A stretch of DNA of 44,937 nucleotides, taken from a virus. Under the pieces are notes generated by a model. It was given only the letters and a program-made list of their open reading frames with translations. It did no database searches and had not been told where the DNA came from. How positions within the stretch are numbered: the stretch's first letter is position 1; each line of letters opens with the position of its first letter. Position numbers and translations under genes: made by a program. The DNA lies in the IMG/VR virus record IMGVR_UViG_3300019132_000012, positions 64,001-108,937 of that record; one strand, 5' to 3'. Positions 44,518 to 44,937 of this stretch are shown piece after piece.

Positions 44518-44537
44518 TTAGCATTCAAGCAAGTATC
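44518..44537 (-). promoter_or_regulatory. Inverted-repeat motif (copy 14) before the leftward operon
   Basis: TTGCTTGAATGCTAA (44518-44532) with TTTTGATAC just upstream. A TTGACA lies at 44568-44573 and a GTGACA at 44550-44555, but no -10 was found at the right distance for either, so the promoter is unresolved. Confidence 0.55.
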
Positions 44538-44839
44538 AAAACGCCGTTGTGTCACGCTTTCGACGGCTGTCAACAGGCCCTCGCGAGGCGGATCCAGGGC
44601 GCGGCCGGATCGTTATCATCGGGCTTGGATTACGGGTGGAGCCATGTTAAGGCAGCATAACTTGACTATGAGAACGCTTGGAGAACGTCAGGTGGCTTGC
44701 GTGGGGATGTCGTGGGACTTGTGGTGGGACTTTCGGTACCACAACACGTCCCAGGTTGGCCTTCCGTTCCACTCTCTGCCGTCGCAAAAGGCTTGACCCA
44801 ATCCAAAAAGTCCTTATAGATCAACTCGTTGGTGAGTAT
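44538..44839. other. Non-coding stretch with short repeats
   Basis: No convincing gene is seen on either strand. It contains GTGGGACTT twice (near 44710 and 44720) and an inverted GTGGTGGGAC/GTCCCAGG pair. Such repeats next to a tRNA-like sequence could be integrase arm sites, but nothing proves it. Confidence 0.35.
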
Positions 44840-44894
44840 CGGGGTGTAGCGCAGTCTGGTAGCGCATCTGCTTTGGGAGCCGATAGTCACCCTG
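44840..44894 (+). tRNA. tRNA-Pro(TGG)-like sequence lacking the T arm (pseudo-tRNA, mini-tRNA or attachment-site remnant)
   Basis: Acceptor stem CGGGGTG (44840-44846) can pair with CACCCTG (44888-44894) with one G-T pair. D stem GCGC/GCGC, anticodon stem TCTGC/GCCGA with one mismatch, and loop TTTGGGA with anticodon TGG are all present. The variable region and the whole T arm are missing; only TAGT joins the anticodon stem to the acceptor stem. The first 41 bases look like an intact alphaproteobacterial tRNA-Pro half. The 3' end is CCT, not CCA. Confidence 0.55.
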
Positions 44895-44902
44895 CCTATC
44901 CT

Positions 44903-44922
44903 GTTGATTTTCGTTGATTTTC
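44903..44922 (+). repeat. Tandem 10-bp repeat
   Basis: GTTGATTTTC occurs twice in direct tandem, nine bases after the tRNA-like sequence. Such repeats next to a tRNA are typical of phage attachment sites. Confidence 0.6.
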
Positions 44923-44937
44923 CGCTTCGTCCTCAAT

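Noticed and set aside
44550-44573. A strong promoter for the leftward operon from TTGACA or GTGACA
   Set aside because: No acceptable -10 lies 16-18 bases away, so only the operator copy was recorded.
44666-44917. Small frames over the tRNA-Pro-like sequence on both strands
   Set aside because: They run across the tRNA and repeats, have no ribosome site and no protein-like pattern.
1-44937. CRISPR array or insertion sequence
   Set aside because: No evenly spaced direct repeats with unique spacers and no transposase or terminal inverted repeats were seen.

Overview
The window is one side of the genome of a tailed phage with a contractile tail (myovirus), about 62-65% G+C by eye. It is either free or integrated in an alphaproteobacterium, probably of the Rhizobiales type. 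Three things point there: the codon use, the alphaproteobacterial style of the tRNA-Pro(TGG)-like sequence at the right edge, and the Mu/P2-like morphogenesis modules common in that class. The left edge cuts the terminase large subunit. No integrase, DNA polymerase, primase or helicase is visible, so the genome continues outside the window.

Layout. (1) 3-3251: end of terminase, DUF4055-type portal, a cluster of small genes and a tRNA-Tyr. (2) 3252-3506: a non-coding structured stretch. (3) 3507-7292: scaffold, major capsid protein and Mu-like head-completion genes. (4) 7289-27035: tail, in nearly P2 order: spike V, PAAR tip, W/gp25, J, I, a large fibre region, sheath FI, tube FII, the E/E' frameshift pair, tape measure with a lysozyme domain, U, X and D. 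(5) 27065-28831: lysis cassette (muramidase endolysin, holin candidate, nested Rz/Rz1-like spanins, one more membrane protein). (6) 28903-34508: a secreted transglutaminase-like cysteine proteinase, a metallophosphoesterase with an N-terminal DNA-binding-like region, a deoxyribosyltransferase-like protein, dNMP kinase, PhoH and small membrane proteins. (7) 34543-44503: a compact leftward operon of mostly small genes on the minus strand, almost all overlapping by 1-8 bases. It holds a nucleotidyltransferase, an adenine methyltransferase, dCMP deaminase, a SLOG protein, a macro-like protein, a MazG-like protein, a WYL-like protein and two helix-turn-helix proteins. (8) 44504-44937: non-coding, with a tRNA-Pro-like sequence that lacks its T arm and may mark an attachment site.

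The most striking signal is not a gene. A 16-bp inverted repeat, roughly TTTGC-N6-GCAAA, occurs at least 13 times. Nearly every copy lies between genes and 11-86 bases before a start codon, at the head of each transcription block on both strands. Copies before the capsid genes are identical to each other. Copies before the tail and lysin genes are a second near-identical type. Copies before the early and metabolic genes are a third type that merges with sigma70-like promoters. This looks like a phage-wide regulon with module-specific operators, and several copies are followed by a G+C-rich hairpin without a T-run.

Working together, the rightward genes build and release the virion. The leftward operon and genes 31553-33788 look like early functions that manage nucleotides, DNA modification and regulation. 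Functions below come from reading motifs by eye; no database search was run.
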